This document shows, piece after piece, positions 8,087 through 17,919 of a stretch of 64,000 nucleotides of DNA (position 1 is the first letter of the stretch; each line of letters starts with the position of its first letter). The position numbers and the translations under genes were made by a program. Below the pieces are notes generated by a model. The model was not told the DNA's origin, searched no databases, and saw only the letters and a list, made by a program, of their open reading frames with translations. The stretch is from a bacterium (GTDB taxonomy: Bacteria > Planctomycetota > Planctomycetia > Isosphaerales > Isosphaeraceae): assembly GCA_016125085.1 (NCBI GenBank), contig WGMM01000001.1, positions 1-64,000 of the forward strand. The letters run 5' to 3'.

Positions 8087-9307
8087 ATGACCACGCCGAC
8101 GACCCCGCAGGCCACGAAGGACCACTACAGGATCGTCATTCTGGGGGGTGGCTCAGCCGGGCTGACCATAGCCGCCCGACTGAAAAAGGCCCTGCCGAAG
8201 GCCGATTATGACGTGGCCATCGTCGAGCCCTCGGCCACGCACGACTATCAGCCGCTGTGGACGCTCGTGGGCGGCGGCGTGTGCCGCAAGGAGATCACCC
8301 GCCGGTCCGAAGGCCGCTATATCCCGGCCGGGGCGGCCTGGATTCAGGACAAGGCCGTCGAGATCCGGGGGGCCGAGAATCGCATCGTGACCGGCTCTGG
8401 GCAGTCGATCAGCTATGATTATCTGGTCGTCGCCCTGGGCATCCGCATCGTGTGGGACGGCATCCCGGGCTTGAAGGAAACGCTGGGCAAAAACGGCGTC
8501 TGTTCGAATTATTCGTATGACACCGTCGATTACACCTGGGAATGCATTCGAAACTTCAAAGGCGGCACGGCGATTTTCACCATGCCGGGAACGCCCGTGA
8601 AATGCGGTGGAGCGCCGCAGAAGATCATGTATCTGGCCGACGATGCCTTCCGTAAGCAGGGCGTGCGCGACAAGAGCCGGATCGTCTTCGTATCGGCCCT
8701 GAAGCAGATTTTCGCAATCGAACGGTACCGCAAGACGCTCGAAGCCGTCATCGCCCGCAAGGGGCTGGAAATGCAATTCCAGCACGAGCTGACGGCCATC
8801 GACGGACCGAACCGCAAGGCGACGATCCTGGACAAACAGACGGGCGAAACGGCCGAAATGCAATTCGACATGATTCACGTGACGCCGCCGATGGCACCGC
8901 CCGTGGCGATCGCCGCCAGCGATATTGCCGATGCCGCCGGGTGGGTCGATGTCGACAAATACACGCTGCGGTCGACGAAGTTCGCAAACGTCTACGCCGC
9001 CGGTGATTGCATCAATGCCCCATGTGCCAAGACCGGCGCAGCGGTGCGCAAGCAGGCACCCGTCGTAGTGGCTAATCTCGTCGCCCAAATGCAATCTCGC
9101 GAACCGGCGGCCAAGTACGACGGCTATGGATCGTGTCCACTGGTAACAGGCTATGGTCGCCTGGTCATGGCCGAATTCGGCTATGACGGCTCGATTCTCG
9201 AGACGTTCCCGATTGACCAGTCGAAGGAGCGGTGGAGCATGTATCAGGTCAAGCGGCACCTGCTGCCCCAGCTTTACTGGAACGGCATGCTCAAGGGCCG
9301 CGCCTGA
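8087..9307 (+). CDS. sqr: Sulfide:quinone oxidoreductase, type II (mitochondrial SQOR-like)
   Basis: 406 residues. The FAD-binding motif ILGGGSAGL is at about 18-26. The sequence carries segments shared with human SQOR: TPVKCGGAPQKIMYL with Cys173, AGWVDVDKYTL, YDGYGSCPLVTGY with Cys350, and SKERWSMY near the end. The two cysteines match the redox pair that forms the trisulfide intermediate. The enzyme oxidises sulfide to persulfide on the membrane and passes electrons to quinone. The 110-base gap after the DsrE gene shows no obvious operator dyad, so it is probably read through from upstream. Confidence 0.93.
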   Translation: MTTPTTPQATKDHYRIVILGGGSAGLTIAARLKKALPKADYDVAIVEPSATHDYQPLWTLVGGGVCRKEITRRSEGRYIPAGAAWIQDKAVEIRGAENRIVTGSGQSISYDYLVVALGIRIVWDGIPGLKETLGKNGVCSNYSYDTVDYTWECIRNFKGGTAIFTMPGTPVKCGGAPQKIMYLADDAFRKQGVRDKSRIVFVSALKQIFAIERYRKTLEAVIARKGLEMQFQHELTAIDGPNRKATILDKQTGETAEMQFDMIHVTPPMAPPVAIAASDIADAAGWVDVDKYTLRSTKFANVYAAGDCINAPCAKTGAAVRKQAPVVVANLVAQMQSREPAAKYDGYGSCPLVTGYGRLVMAEFGYDGSILETFPIDQSKERWSMYQVKRHLLPQLYWNGMLKGRA

Positions 9308-9362
9308 TTCCGGACTCGGCCTCCCCTGCCCCGAACCTTCAGGAGCGAATCGAGCTTTCGAA

Positions 9363-9983
9363 ATGAAATCGCCGCAGACGAACGGGTCACGGAAGACGAA
9401 TTTTCGGAAATATCAGCCCCGCACGGGCGTGACGATCTTTCTGGTGACGATCGTCGGGTCGGCCCTGGGGCTGCTGGCCGGGATCGTCATCGCGCGCGGG
9501 GCGGACAAGAGCTACGAAGGGCTCGTCGACGGCATTACGGCCGCGGCGGAGGCGGTCATCGCCGTGGGCGGCATCACACTGGTGTGGTTCTTCCTGTGGG
9601 AAGGTGCGCAACTGACGAAGACGATGCGGTCATCGGCCTATTCGGATATTAACGATCGCTTCATGGACCTTTCGAAAGCCATGCTCGAAGGGTGTGAGCA
9701 CCGCGACTGGTTCACCGAACCGCCCGGCGACGACCAATCGCTCTCGCGCGATTCCCGGGCTTATCTTTGCGATATGGCATTTACGGCTTTCGAAGAGGTG
9801 TATTATCACCGGATCGAATTTCAATTGCTGGACGACGAAAACTGGGAAAGCTGGCTGCGGTCGATCAAATCGTTCGTGAATCGCCCCTATGTGCGGCAGT
9901 ACTGGCGCATGGTCCGATTGCAATATTCCGCCTCGTTCGCGGCCGAAATCGACAAGGCCATCATGGTCAAGTCGGATCATTGA
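9363..9983 (+). CDS. Hypothetical two-TM membrane protein
   Basis: 206 residues starting at the ATG 9363, 55 bases after sqr. Two hydrophobic segments occur near residues 22-45 (GVTIFLVTIVGSALGLLAGIV) and 60-80 (AEAVIAVGGITLVWFFLW). A longer soluble C-terminal domain rich in aromatic residues follows (YLCDMAFTAFEEVYYHRIEF, WESWLRSIKSF). I recognise no named family, though the layout resembles DUF4760-type membrane proteins. It may be the last gene of the sulfide operon, but nothing ties it to sulfur chemistry. Confidence 0.65.
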   Translation: MKSPQTNGSRKTNFRKYQPRTGVTIFLVTIVGSALGLLAGIVIARGADKSYEGLVDGITAAAEAVIAVGGITLVWFFLWEGAQLTKTMRSSAYSDINDRFMDLSKAMLEGCEHRDWFTEPPGDDQSLSRDSRAYLCDMAFTAFEEVYYHRIEFQLLDDENWESWLRSIKSFVNRPYVRQYWRMVRLQYSASFAAEIDKAIMVKSDH

Positions 9984-9984
9984 A

Positions 9985-10229
9985 GTGGCAGCGGCATCCT
10001 GCCGCTGTCGCATTCGGAGCGAAACGGCTCCGGAACATTGCCAAATGTAAGCAGTGCGATTGTCTCACTTCGAGCGGAATCGGCAGGATGCCGATTCCAC
10101 AATCATCAGGCAGTGGCAGCGGTATGCTGCCGCTGTCGCATTCGGAGTGAAACGGCTTCCATTCGATGCCGCTCGCAATGAGCGCGAACGCCTCACTTCG
10201 AGCGGCATCGGCGGGATGCCGATGTCACT
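9985..10229. repeat. REP/BIME-like cluster: four hairpins in alternating orientation
   Basis: Four related imperfect palindromes: about 9985-10020 (+), 10072-10101 (-), 10113-10156 (+) and 10192-10229 (-). The shared core reads GTGG-A-N-CGGCATC-N-TGCCG-N-T, followed by a CGAAGTGA/CGGAGTGA tail. Alternating orientation in an intergenic gap matches bacterial interspersed mosaic elements. The cluster lies between convergent genes. Related elements are at 43795-43980, 49508-49535 and 50718-50828. Confidence 0.85.
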
Positions 10230-10232
10230 GGT

Positions 10233-11978
10233 TCATCGTGCTTTCTTTTTGGCAGCCGCTTTTTTCGAAACCGCTTTTCTGGCTGCGGCTTCCTCGGCAC
10301 GCCGGAGGTCCTCGGGTGTCAGGTCCTTCGCCGCCAATGCCCGGATCGACTCGGTCTGTCGTTCCCAGGCGGATTTCATCTCGGTCAGTTTTTCGGGCAT
10401 CGATTTCGAAAGGTCGGTCGTTTCGCCCCGGTCTTTCGAAAGGTCGTAGAGCTGCCAGGGTTCGTCTTTGGCCATCACGATCTTGAAATCGCCCTGGCGC
10501 AGGGCTTTATTTCCTTCGTGCAGCCACCAGATCGAATCGCGTGCGACTTTCGCATCCGTTTCGAAAGCGGTCCGCAAACTTACGCCGGAAAATGGCGGCA
10601 CTTCGACACCCGCGATCGTCGCGGGACGTTCGACCCCGGCCAGTTCCAGCACGGTCGGAACGACATCGACCACATGGCCGGGCGTGTGCCTGAGAGTGCC
10701 CTTCTGGCTCGCCGGAATGCCGGCTGGCCAGTGGGCGATCATGGACGTGGAAATGCCACCTTCATGCACCCAGGTCTTGTGCCGGCGAAATGGCGTGTTG
10801 GCGACGGCCGACCAGCCGGGGCCGAGGCACAGGTGCGTATCGGCTGATCCGGGCGGGGCCGAGGGGTCGTGGCCGTCGTCGCGGATCATCATTTCGGCGC
10901 TGGCGCCGTTGTCCGAAAGGAAAATGATCAGGGTGTCTTCCAGCGATTTCATTCTCTTGAGCTGGTCCACGATGCGGCCGATTTCCTGATCCATGCGGTC
11001 GACCATGGCCGCGTGGATTGCCATCTTGGTGGCCTGGAAGCGCTTCTGTTCGGCGGTCAGCTCGTCCCAGGGTTTAGGCAGCGGCACTTCCCCGGGTCCG
11101 AACCGGGCGATGGCATCCGGGAACTTGTAGGGCGCGCCGATTTCCCGTTCGATCGCCGGCAGCGGTTGCATTTCGAAGCCCAGTTCCTTCTGCCGGTCGT
11201 GGCGGGCCTGGCGGGCGGCGTCCCAGCCTTTGACGTAAGCGTCAGCGTATTTGTCGATATCGGCCTGCAGGGCATGCAGCGGAAAGTGAGGCGAAAGGAA
11301 GGCCGTATAGGCGAAGAAAGGCTTGTCCGCGTGCTTCTCGGCGTGTTCCTTGAGATAACCGATCATGCGGGTGGCGATTTCGGTGGTGGAATAATAGCCT
11401 GTGCCGCGTTCGACGGGCGGCAGCGGGCGGTCGTCTTCGAAATGAATTTTCGGGCTGAAGAAGCGGCCGGCGTCTTCCAGATGATACGACCGGTCGAAGC
11501 CGGTAGCGATCGGTTTCGAATCGATATGCCATTTGCCGGAATGATAGGCCCTGTAGTCTTTCGATTTCAATAATACAGGCAGAAGCGGGGCCCATTTCGG
11601 GCGCGTTCCGGCGGCGTTGCCGCTGGGCAGGCCTGGAAGGGTGTCGCGGCGGATCTGCTGGGCGTAATAGCCCGTGAGAAGGGCCCCGCGTGTGGGCCAG
11701 CAGCGTGCGGTGTTGTAGAACTGGGTGAATCGCAGGCCGTCCTTCGCCAGGGCGTCGAGGTTGGGCGTGCGGATCTCGCTGCCGTAGCAGCCGAGGTCGC
11801 TGTAGCCCATATCGTCGGCCAGCAGGATCAGCACGTTGGGCGGTTTCGAAGGGCTCTGGGCAAAAGTTCGGCCTGTCAGTGAAGCGACGATCGCCACAAC
11901 CGCGGCAAGCTTGCCGCATGTAGCGATCATGCGGCTGATACGTGGTCGTCGTACGAAATGAAACCGAAGTGCGTTCAT
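10233..11978 (-). CDS. Sulfatase, arylsulfatase-type, exported
   Basis: 581 residues with an N-terminal hydrophobic export signal (LAAVVAIVASLTGRTFA). Metal ligands appear in NVLILLADDMGYSDLG, and the modification motif is CWPTR with Cys93, which becomes formylglycine. Later segments include HSGKWH and LSDNGAS. It hydrolyses sulfate esters, probably on sulfated polysaccharides as in other planctomycetes; the exact substrate cannot be read. The last 20 or so residues are almost only Lys, Ala and Arg, outside the catalytic fold. No maturase gene is in the window. Confidence 0.93.
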   Translation of the reverse strand: MNALRFHFVRRPRISRMIATCGKLAAVVAIVASLTGRTFAQSPSKPPNVLILLADDMGYSDLGCYGSEIRTPNLDALAKDGLRFTQFYNTARCWPTRGALLTGYYAQQIRRDTLPGLPSGNAAGTRPKWAPLLPVLLKSKDYRAYHSGKWHIDSKPIATGFDRSYHLEDAGRFFSPKIHFEDDRPLPPVERGTGYYSTTEIATRMIGYLKEHAEKHADKPFFAYTAFLSPHFPLHALQADIDKYADAYVKGWDAARQARHDRQKELGFEMQPLPAIEREIGAPYKFPDAIARFGPGEVPLPKPWDELTAEQKRFQATKMAIHAAMVDRMDQEIGRIVDQLKRMKSLEDTLIIFLSDNGASAEMMIRDDGHDPSAPPGSADTHLCLGPGWSAVANTPFRRHKTWVHEGGISTSMIAHWPAGIPASQKGTLRHTPGHVVDVVPTVLELAGVERPATIAGVEVPPFSGVSLRTAFETDAKVARDSIWWLHEGNKALRQGDFKIVMAKDEPWQLYDLSKDRGETTDLSKSMPEKLTEMKSAWERQTESIRALAAKDLTPEDLRRAEEAAARKAVSKKAAAKKKAR

Positions 11979-12212
11979 CGTGCGTCCTTCTCCGTTGCGG
12001 CCGGTCCTGGTTCTGGTCGCTGGCCTTGTCGTGTTCTGCCTATGATAGGCCAGTCGCGGGGCTCAGGCCAGAGAGTTCCGGCCAGGGTGGTCCCAGGAAT
12101 TCGAGCTTCTGTCGCCCCGCTCGGCCGAAGGGCTTCGGTTCGATGAGATTGAGGCAGCGGCCAATCCGTGGAGCTTGCGTGAGCAGCGGCGTCAGATCGC
12201 CGCTTCGCCGTA

Positions 12213-13865
12213 TCAGCGGCTCGCGTCTTTCGAAATCGCACGGTATCGGTAGCGAATGATTCCATCCGCATGGCTGACCATTTCCGGACGGCGATAATCC
12301 AGCCTCTGAGCCTTATAGCGATCCCAGAATTCGTAATACACCACCACGGCGTGATCGATGCCGATGCGGCGGATGGAGTCGACGACTTCGGCCAAAATCG
12401 CCTGATCTTCAATTTCGAAAGTTGCGTTGTGGTCAGGGCCCAGGTGAAAGGCCATCAACTGGGCGTCCATCAGCGTCGGGACCGACACCCGGATTGGCTG
12501 CCCGGTTTCGCTCAGGCGGCTGATTTGCCGGGCCGCGAGCAGATGGGGGTCGCCCTTCTGAATCGCGATCGAGCCATAAAGCAGGATAACAGGCACGGAG
12601 AGGGCGAGGATGGCGTAAGCCGTGGCGATCAATTTGGCGGGTCGACCGAACAAGCGGCCATCGTCGAACACCTCGAACCGCTCGAACGCCAGAGCGACCA
12701 GGATCAGAAAGTAAGGCACTGAAACCAGCATATACCGGGGCCGCATGGGGAAGAGCGAATCGGCCACCATCAGGCGGCTCGCGGACGCAACGAACGCAAC
12801 GGCGGCGAGCATAGCCGCCAGGGCCAGCGGGGCGCCTTCGTTCAAGAAGATCCGCCGACGGGCCGGCGCGGCCAGTGACATGATCGCCAGGCTTGCCGGA
12901 AATGCGATCAGGGGAATGAAGTCGGTATAGGGCCCGCCCATGAACTGGGCGGCCAGGGCGAGGGCCCGGACGATTTCCCGGGGCGAGCGCTGAGGGACCT
13001 CGCTCAAGTGGCCCCGCTCCTGTTCACGCCAGGTGACGTAAGCGGCCACATCGCCGTAGCCATCGCTGGAAAGGGCGAATCGCCAGACCGGCATGACGAC
13101 GGCAATCACGATGATCCCGGCGACCGCCAGCCGTGCCCATGTGCGGCGGCACCGGAGCTTCATGAGTGAGAAGGCCACGTGAACGACGAGAATCAAGGCA
13201 CAGAGAAAATGGGCGAACAGGCCGATGATGGACCAGCCGGCATAAGCCGCGATATGGCGGCGGAACGGCCCGGCGGCGGATTCTGCAGGATCGGAACCGC
13301 CCTGCTTCAGGCCGGTGATTTTGAGATAGGCCTCGGTGGCGAACAGGCCGGCGGCCATGGCCCAACTGTTGCCGCGCAGCATCAGGCCGAACATGATTAC
13401 GCCGAAATGGCACAGGCAGAGAATCGCGGCCACGAGGCCGACGCGTTCGCCGAAGAGACGCCGGCCGACGCGGAAGGTGCCGTAGACGGTCAGCACGAAT
13501 CCGGCGATCGAAACGGCTGCCAGAGCCATCGGCGAGCCGGTTCCGAAAGCCTGGATCATGCCCCGAAGTGCAATGACGAAGCCGGCCATATTGCCGTTGT
13601 CGCCTTCGACGATGGCATTTCGGACGGAGGCCAGGTCATTGTGCGCCCAGATTTCCTGTGTGGTGATCGAGCTTCGTGTCGCCCAGTCGTGCCCGAACGG
13701 AATCTGGCCGATCGCCTCCAGCATGCTGAAGGATTCGTCCATGGTGTAGGGCCGCTTCCAGGCGTAAATGCTGGCCAGGATCAGCGAAATGACGATGAGC
13801 GATGCCGGGGCGCGGTGCCGTATCGACCAGTGGTCATCGATTCGGGTTCCTGCGACCGGTTTCAT
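12213..13865 (-). CDS. Polytopic membrane glycosyltransferase-like protein (GT39/ArnT-like, GT-C)
   Basis: 550 residues with about ten or more hydrophobic segments. Just after the first one comes TMDESFSM, an acidic pair in the first external loop as in GT-C enzymes that use polyprenyl-phosphate sugars. A soluble C-terminal part carries FHLGPDHNATFEIEDQ and ends DGIIRYRYRAISK. This layout fits the PMT/ArnT superfamily. The donor and acceptor are unknown. Upstream (13866-14149) is a non-coding gap before the acyltransferase stop. Confidence 0.7.
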   Translation of the reverse strand: MKPVAGTRIDDHWSIRHRAPASLIVISLILASIYAWKRPYTMDESFSMLEAIGQIPFGHDWATRSSITTQEIWAHNDLASVRNAIVEGDNGNMAGFVIALRGMIQAFGTGSPMALAAVSIAGFVLTVYGTFRVGRRLFGERVGLVAAILCLCHFGVIMFGLMLRGNSWAMAAGLFATEAYLKITGLKQGGSDPAESAAGPFRRHIAAYAGWSIIGLFAHFLCALILVVHVAFSLMKLRCRRTWARLAVAGIIVIAVVMPVWRFALSSDGYGDVAAYVTWREQERGHLSEVPQRSPREIVRALALAAQFMGGPYTDFIPLIAFPASLAIMSLAAPARRRIFLNEGAPLALAAMLAAVAFVASASRLMVADSLFPMRPRYMLVSVPYFLILVALAFERFEVFDDGRLFGRPAKLIATAYAILALSVPVILLYGSIAIQKGDPHLLAARQISRLSETGQPIRVSVPTLMDAQLMAFHLGPDHNATFEIEDQAILAEVVDSIRRIGIDHAVVVYYEFWDRYKAQRLDYRRPEMVSHADGIIRYRYRAISKDASR

Positions 13866-14149
13866 TTTGCCGTATCCGAATTACGGGAAAGGCGACTCGA
13901 CGGATTCGCGGCAGGCATCATCCCGGAAGAGTTCGCATCCGGCCAATCACCCCCATGGGTAGTGGCACGCATCCAGCCATTTCGAATCGGCGACATGCCA
14001 GCGTCGTCGGGGTGATCCGAACCTGCGTGTCCGAAATCGCACTTCCGGGCGTGAGTGGGCGACCTGATCGGGGCGAACGGAAGCCTGGTTTCGAAGTTTC
14101 GACAGGTCCCGAATACGCGATGACGGACAATCGCCCGCATGGAAAGACC

Positions 14150-15412
14150 TCACGATTCCACAGGTTTCGTTTGCCCGTGTCGTTCCACGAGCAGATAAAG
14201 AACAAGAGCGAAAACATGACAAATCAGTATGCTGAGCGTCATGAATGCCATGTAGGCAGGGAGATTTTCGCTGGATCCGAATTGGCGGCCGAATTTGCTC
14301 AGGACAATCAGAATCGGATAATGAACGAGATACAACGAGTACGAATATCGGCCGATCGTTTCCAGACCCCTGACGAAATTCGCGCGGCTCCATCGTCCTT
14401 TGAGTTCGATCAGCGAAAATGAGCTGATGACGAGAAAGAATCCCGCGCCGTACATCAGGTTCTGAAACCAGTCGCTTCCGGGCATCAGTTTCTGCCAGAT
14501 CACGATGGCGATTCCGGCGATCGGCGTGAAACGATTGCCGAGCCAGGCGATCGACTGCCTGCGACTGACGAGCAAGTACATGCTGATCATTCCGAGGACC
14601 CACTGCGGCCAGAATGCGAAGCAGGAAGTCGAGGACACATAGGCGAGACCCGGATACGTATCCGATATCGAATTCGAAAGGAACAGGGCGAGATACGATG
14701 CGATCATGGCGATGAGCAGGCAAGTCCAGATGTTGACGTGCCTGGCGATCTTCATCAACGGAAAGTAAAGCAGGTAATATTGTTCCTCACGAGCCAAAGT
14801 CCATAGCGGCCCGTTTCCGAGCCCTTTGTCGAAAATCGGGAAAAAACTGTGAATGAGAAGGATGTGCGTCAGAAAGTCAAACGCCAGATAGAGATACTGG
14901 TTCGATCCATAGCTGTTCGCGATGGCCGATTGGATTCCTGCCCCGATCGCGATCGCCATGAGGATGGCACTGCACACGCAGGTCGTGAAGTACGAAGGGT
15001 AAAGGCGAAAGAATCTCCGTTTCCAGTATTTTCTGAAGGGAACCGAATTGTCGAGTCCCGCCGCGGATCTTTCCGCCTGCTTGCGATGGATGCAGAAGCC
15101 GGATAAGACGAAAAACAAGGGTACTCCAAGTGCGCCGAATCCGAAAGCTTCGTTGATACCGGCGATCAGTCCGTTCGTCGTCTTGTGAGAAGCACCTTCA
15201 CTGGCGTGGTGCATCACGACTGCCAGGGATGCGACCCCGCGAAGAAAGTCGATGGAACTCAAATAGCCGACATTCGAAGTCGAGCGATTCGAAACAGGCT
15301 GGGCCGCCAGATCTCCCATGCACTTTTTCAACCAGCCGGAGAATCCGTTCGATGCACGGATTTCTTTTTTCAACGAGGTGATCATACTGGGTGTGTTCCG
15401 TTGCTTCGACAT
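14150..15412 (-). CDS. Acyltransferase family 3 (OafA-like membrane O-acyltransferase)
   Basis: Up to 420 residues with about ten membrane segments. The family signature is clear: SIDFLRGVASLAVVMHHA (His pair), then PLFFVLSGFCIHRK and a basic RRFFRLYP motif. Such enzymes add acetyl or other acyl groups to surface polysaccharides. The start is uncertain: the ATG at 15412 has only a weak ribosome-binding site and the core begins about 50 residues in, so an internal ATG near 15319 is possible. It probably decorates the glycan made by the surrounding sugar genes. Confidence 0.85.
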   Translation of the reverse strand: MSKQRNTPSMITSLKKEIRASNGFSGWLKKCMGDLAAQPVSNRSTSNVGYLSSIDFLRGVASLAVVMHHASEGASHKTTNGLIAGINEAFGFGALGVPLFFVLSGFCIHRKQAERSAAGLDNSVPFRKYWKRRFFRLYPSYFTTCVCSAILMAIAIGAGIQSAIANSYGSNQYLYLAFDFLTHILLIHSFFPIFDKGLGNGPLWTLAREEQYYLLYFPLMKIARHVNIWTCLLIAMIASYLALFLSNSISDTYPGLAYVSSTSCFAFWPQWVLGMISMYLLVSRRQSIAWLGNRFTPIAGIAIVIWQKLMPGSDWFQNLMYGAGFFLVISSFSLIELKGRWSRANFVRGLETIGRYSYSLYLVHYPILIVLSKFGRQFGSSENLPAYMAFMTLSILICHVFALVLYLLVERHGQTKPVES

Positions 15413-15600
15413 CGAGGTATCTCGACGCTCGATCGGATTGCGGCTTCGGATGATTTCGGATTTCGAGGCGTCGGCTGGCTTTCGAAGCGGACAGGACCTT
15501 CAGATTCGTGCAGGTCATTCGAAGTTCGAATCGATCCGGGTCAGCTGGCGGTCTGCCGCCATGCCGTACGGTGGATCTTCATTCCTGCCTCTCGCGGATC

Positions 15601-15858
15601 TCACACGTTCACGCCCAGTCGTTCGCGGCGATAGGCCCCGGACTGGACCCGGTCGACCCAGGCGGCGTTGGCCAGATACCAGGCGACGGTGTCGCAAATG
15701 CCATCTTCGAAGGTCGCCGAAGGCTTCCAGCCCAGCTCCGTGGCGGCGATGGCGTAGCGGCGGTCGTCCCGTAGAATCTGCCCCGCTGCAGCCGATTGGG
15801 CGATGGATCCCGGGAAGGCGACACGCCTCCCGATGTAGTGCAGAGTCGTCTTCGGCAC
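15601..15858 (-). pseudogene. Truncated second copy of the 3' end of rfbB
   Basis: Bases 15604-15748 are almost identical to 16684-16828, the end of the intact dTDP-glucose 4,6-dehydratase gene, including the last codons LGVNV and the stop. Further in, the copy loses a few codons ([11 protein letters not shown] against [15 protein letters not shown]) and then runs into unrelated sequence, so no Rossmann domain or YxxxK site remains. It cannot be an active enzyme. The copies are separated by about 1.1 kb holding a small secreted-protein gene, so this is a partial tandem duplication. Confidence 0.85.
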
Positions 15859-15862
15859 GGGA

Positions 15863-16369
15863 TTACTGCTTCTTCCTCGGTGGCGGACTCACCCTGGGTG
15901 CTCGCGGGGGAGCCAGCTTGTCGTAGGGGGCCGCGAACACCAGGACATCTTTGCCTAACATCTTGAGATAGAACGGATCCGGCTGAATATCCTGGCCCTC
16001 GTAGATCGTGAACACGGCGACAGGCGAAGGCTTCGCCAGCCGCTTCAGCAGCGTCTTCGGGTCGATGGGTTTGCCATCAGCGCCCAGCACCCGCACCACC
16101 TTGCCATCCACCTTGACGTCGATCGGTATGTCGGCCCATTTCCACACAGCTCTTTGCTGATCGATCGTAACACCGTCTTTCACGATCTGGTAGGACACCG
16201 TCTGACTCCGCAACTCGGAGAATCGCACGACGATCGCGCCATCCTTCTCGACCGCCCTGGCCAGTTGAGTCGAAGGCCCAGACCCATTCGGAACAGGGGG
16301 AAAATCCTGCGCGACGGCGATCACCGTCAGGCTGAAGACGGCGATGAATCCAAGCGACGATCGTGACAC
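15863..16369 (-). CDS. Small exported hypothetical protein
   Basis: 168 residues. An N-terminal signal peptide (SLGFIAVFSLTVIAVAQ) is followed by a predicted beta-rich domain containing VSYQIVKDGVTI, VKVDGKVVRVLGADGKPI and VAVFTIYEGQDI. The end is Pro/Arg/Lys-rich (PPRAPRVSPPPRKKQ). Small exported proteins with GKPI-type turns are common in planctomycetes; I know no function. It lies between the rfbB fragment and intact rfbB. The 311 bases upstream to rfbB (16370-16680) show no gene or repeat. Confidence 0.6.
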   Translation of the reverse strand: MSRSSLGFIAVFSLTVIAVAQDFPPVPNGSGPSTQLARAVEKDGAIVVRFSELRSQTVSYQIVKDGVTIDQQRAVWKWADIPIDVKVDGKVVRVLGADGKPIDPKTLLKRLAKPSPVAVFTIYEGQDIQPDPFYLKMLGKDVLVFAAPYDKLAPPRAPRVSPPPRKKQ

Positions 16370-16680
16370 TTGACAACCTCCACAAAGGTCTTACAGGGAT
16401 TAGAGGCCTTATCGAGCCGGCATTCTTCATGCAGCGAAGGCGACTTTACGATCCACTGGACGGGGCTCAAAATATCATCCGTGCAAGGGGTTAACAAGCA
16501 CTTGAATCCGAAATGCCGGACTTGAAATCGCGAACGGCGGAAATTCGAGCGACCGGAACCGCCATCGGCAATTTCATGCACACCTTGTGGATCGCGGCGA
16601 AGGTCCTTCGGTCAGGATCGTCGCTCTCTCGCGCGTTTTCGGGCATGCAGGAGAAACAGTGTCGGAGAAGTCCGTCGCTG

Positions 16681-17742
16681 TCAGACGTTCACGCCCAGTC
16701 GTTCGCGGCGATAGGCCCCGGACTGGACCCGGTCGACCCAGGCGGCGTTGGCCAGATACCAGGCGACGGTGTCGCGAATGCCATCTTCGAAGGTCGCCGA
16801 AGGCTTCCAGCCCAGCTCCGTGGCGATCTTCGTGGCGTCGATGGCATAGCGGCGGTCGTGGCCGGGCCGGTCGGCCACGTAGGTGATGAGATTTTCGCAC
16901 GGCCCGTGCGGCAGGCCGGGTTTGAGTTCGTCGACGATCCGGCAGATGGTTTTGACGACTTCGATGTTCTTGCGCTCGGAGTTACCGCCCACGTTGTATG
17001 TCTGGCCGACGCGGCCGGCTTCCAGCACGCGGCGAATGGCGCGGCAATGGTCGCCCACGTAGAGCCAGTCGCGCACGTTGGCGCCGTCGCCGTAGACGGG
17101 CAGCGGCTTGCCCTCCAGGGCGTTGAGGATCATCAGCGGGATGAGCTTTTCAGGGAACTGGTACGGGCCGTAGTTGTTCGAGCAGTTGGTCATCAGCGTC
17201 GGCAGGCCGAACGTGTGATGCCAGGCATTCACGAAGTGATCGCTGGCGGCCTTCGAAGCTGAGTAGGGCGAGTGGGGGTCGTAGGGTGTGGTTTCCTCGA
17301 ACAGGCCGGTATCGCCGAGCGAGCCGTAGACTTCGTCCGTGGAGACGTGCAGGAACCGGAACGCGGTTTTGGCGTCGCCGGCCAGGCCGTTCCAGTAGCC
17401 GCGGGCTTCCTGCAGCAGGTTGAAGGTGCCGATGACGTTGGTTTCGAGAAACACGCGCGGACCGTCGATGGAGCGGTCCACATGGCTTTCGGCCGCGAAG
17501 TGCACGAGGGCCGTGGGCTTGTGCTCGTTCAGCAGTGACTTCACCAGGGCGGGGTCGCAGATGTCGCCCTGAACGAAGACATGGCGAGCGTCGCCTGAAA
17601 ACCCGGAGAGGCTGTCGAGATTTCCGGCATAGGTGAGCTTGTCGAGATTGACGATCTTCGTGGCGGGCTCTTCGCGCAGAACCTGGCGCACGAATTCGCC
17701 GCCGATGAAACCCGCCCCGCCTGTGACCAGCAGCGTACGCAT
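16681..17742 (-). CDS. rfbB: dTDP-glucose 4,6-dehydratase
   Basis: 353 residues, the usual RfbB length. NAD-binding [11 protein letters not shown] starts at residue 7. The catalytic signatures are STDEVYG (Thr135, Asp136, Glu137) and YSASK (Tyr160, Lys164). The enzyme turns dTDP-glucose into dTDP-4-keto-6-deoxyglucose. The other pathway genes are at 36-42 kb: rfbA, a ketoisomerase/acetyltransferase fusion and an aminotransferase. No rfbC or rfbD is seen, which argues against dTDP-rhamnose from this set. Its 3' end is duplicated at 15601. Confidence 0.95.
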   Translation of the reverse strand: MRTLLVTGGAGFIGGEFVRQVLREEPATKIVNLDKLTYAGNLDSLSGFSGDARHVFVQGDICDPALVKSLLNEHKPTALVHFAAESHVDRSIDGPRVFLETNVIGTFNLLQEARGYWNGLAGDAKTAFRFLHVSTDEVYGSLGDTGLFEETTPYDPHSPYSASKAASDHFVNAWHHTFGLPTLMTNCSNNYGPYQFPEKLIPLMILNALEGKPLPVYGDGANVRDWLYVGDHCRAIRRVLEAGRVGQTYNVGGNSERKNIEVVKTICRIVDELKPGLPHGPCENLITYVADRPGHDRRYAIDATKIATELGWKPSATFEDGIRDTVAWYLANAAWVDRVQSGAYRRERLGVNV

Positions 17743-17919
17743 GACAGTGACTTATCCGAGCTTGGGTTCCGAACCGTAGCGGGCCGACTTCATCCGTACA
17801 TGTTTACCGGCCCATTGTCGCATCCACGATAACGGCTTGCCCTCGACAAGGCAACGAGCCGACAATATCCACGATGCCCGCCGGCAACTCGCCCGGGCCC
17901 TTTTCTGGCTCACACGTTC

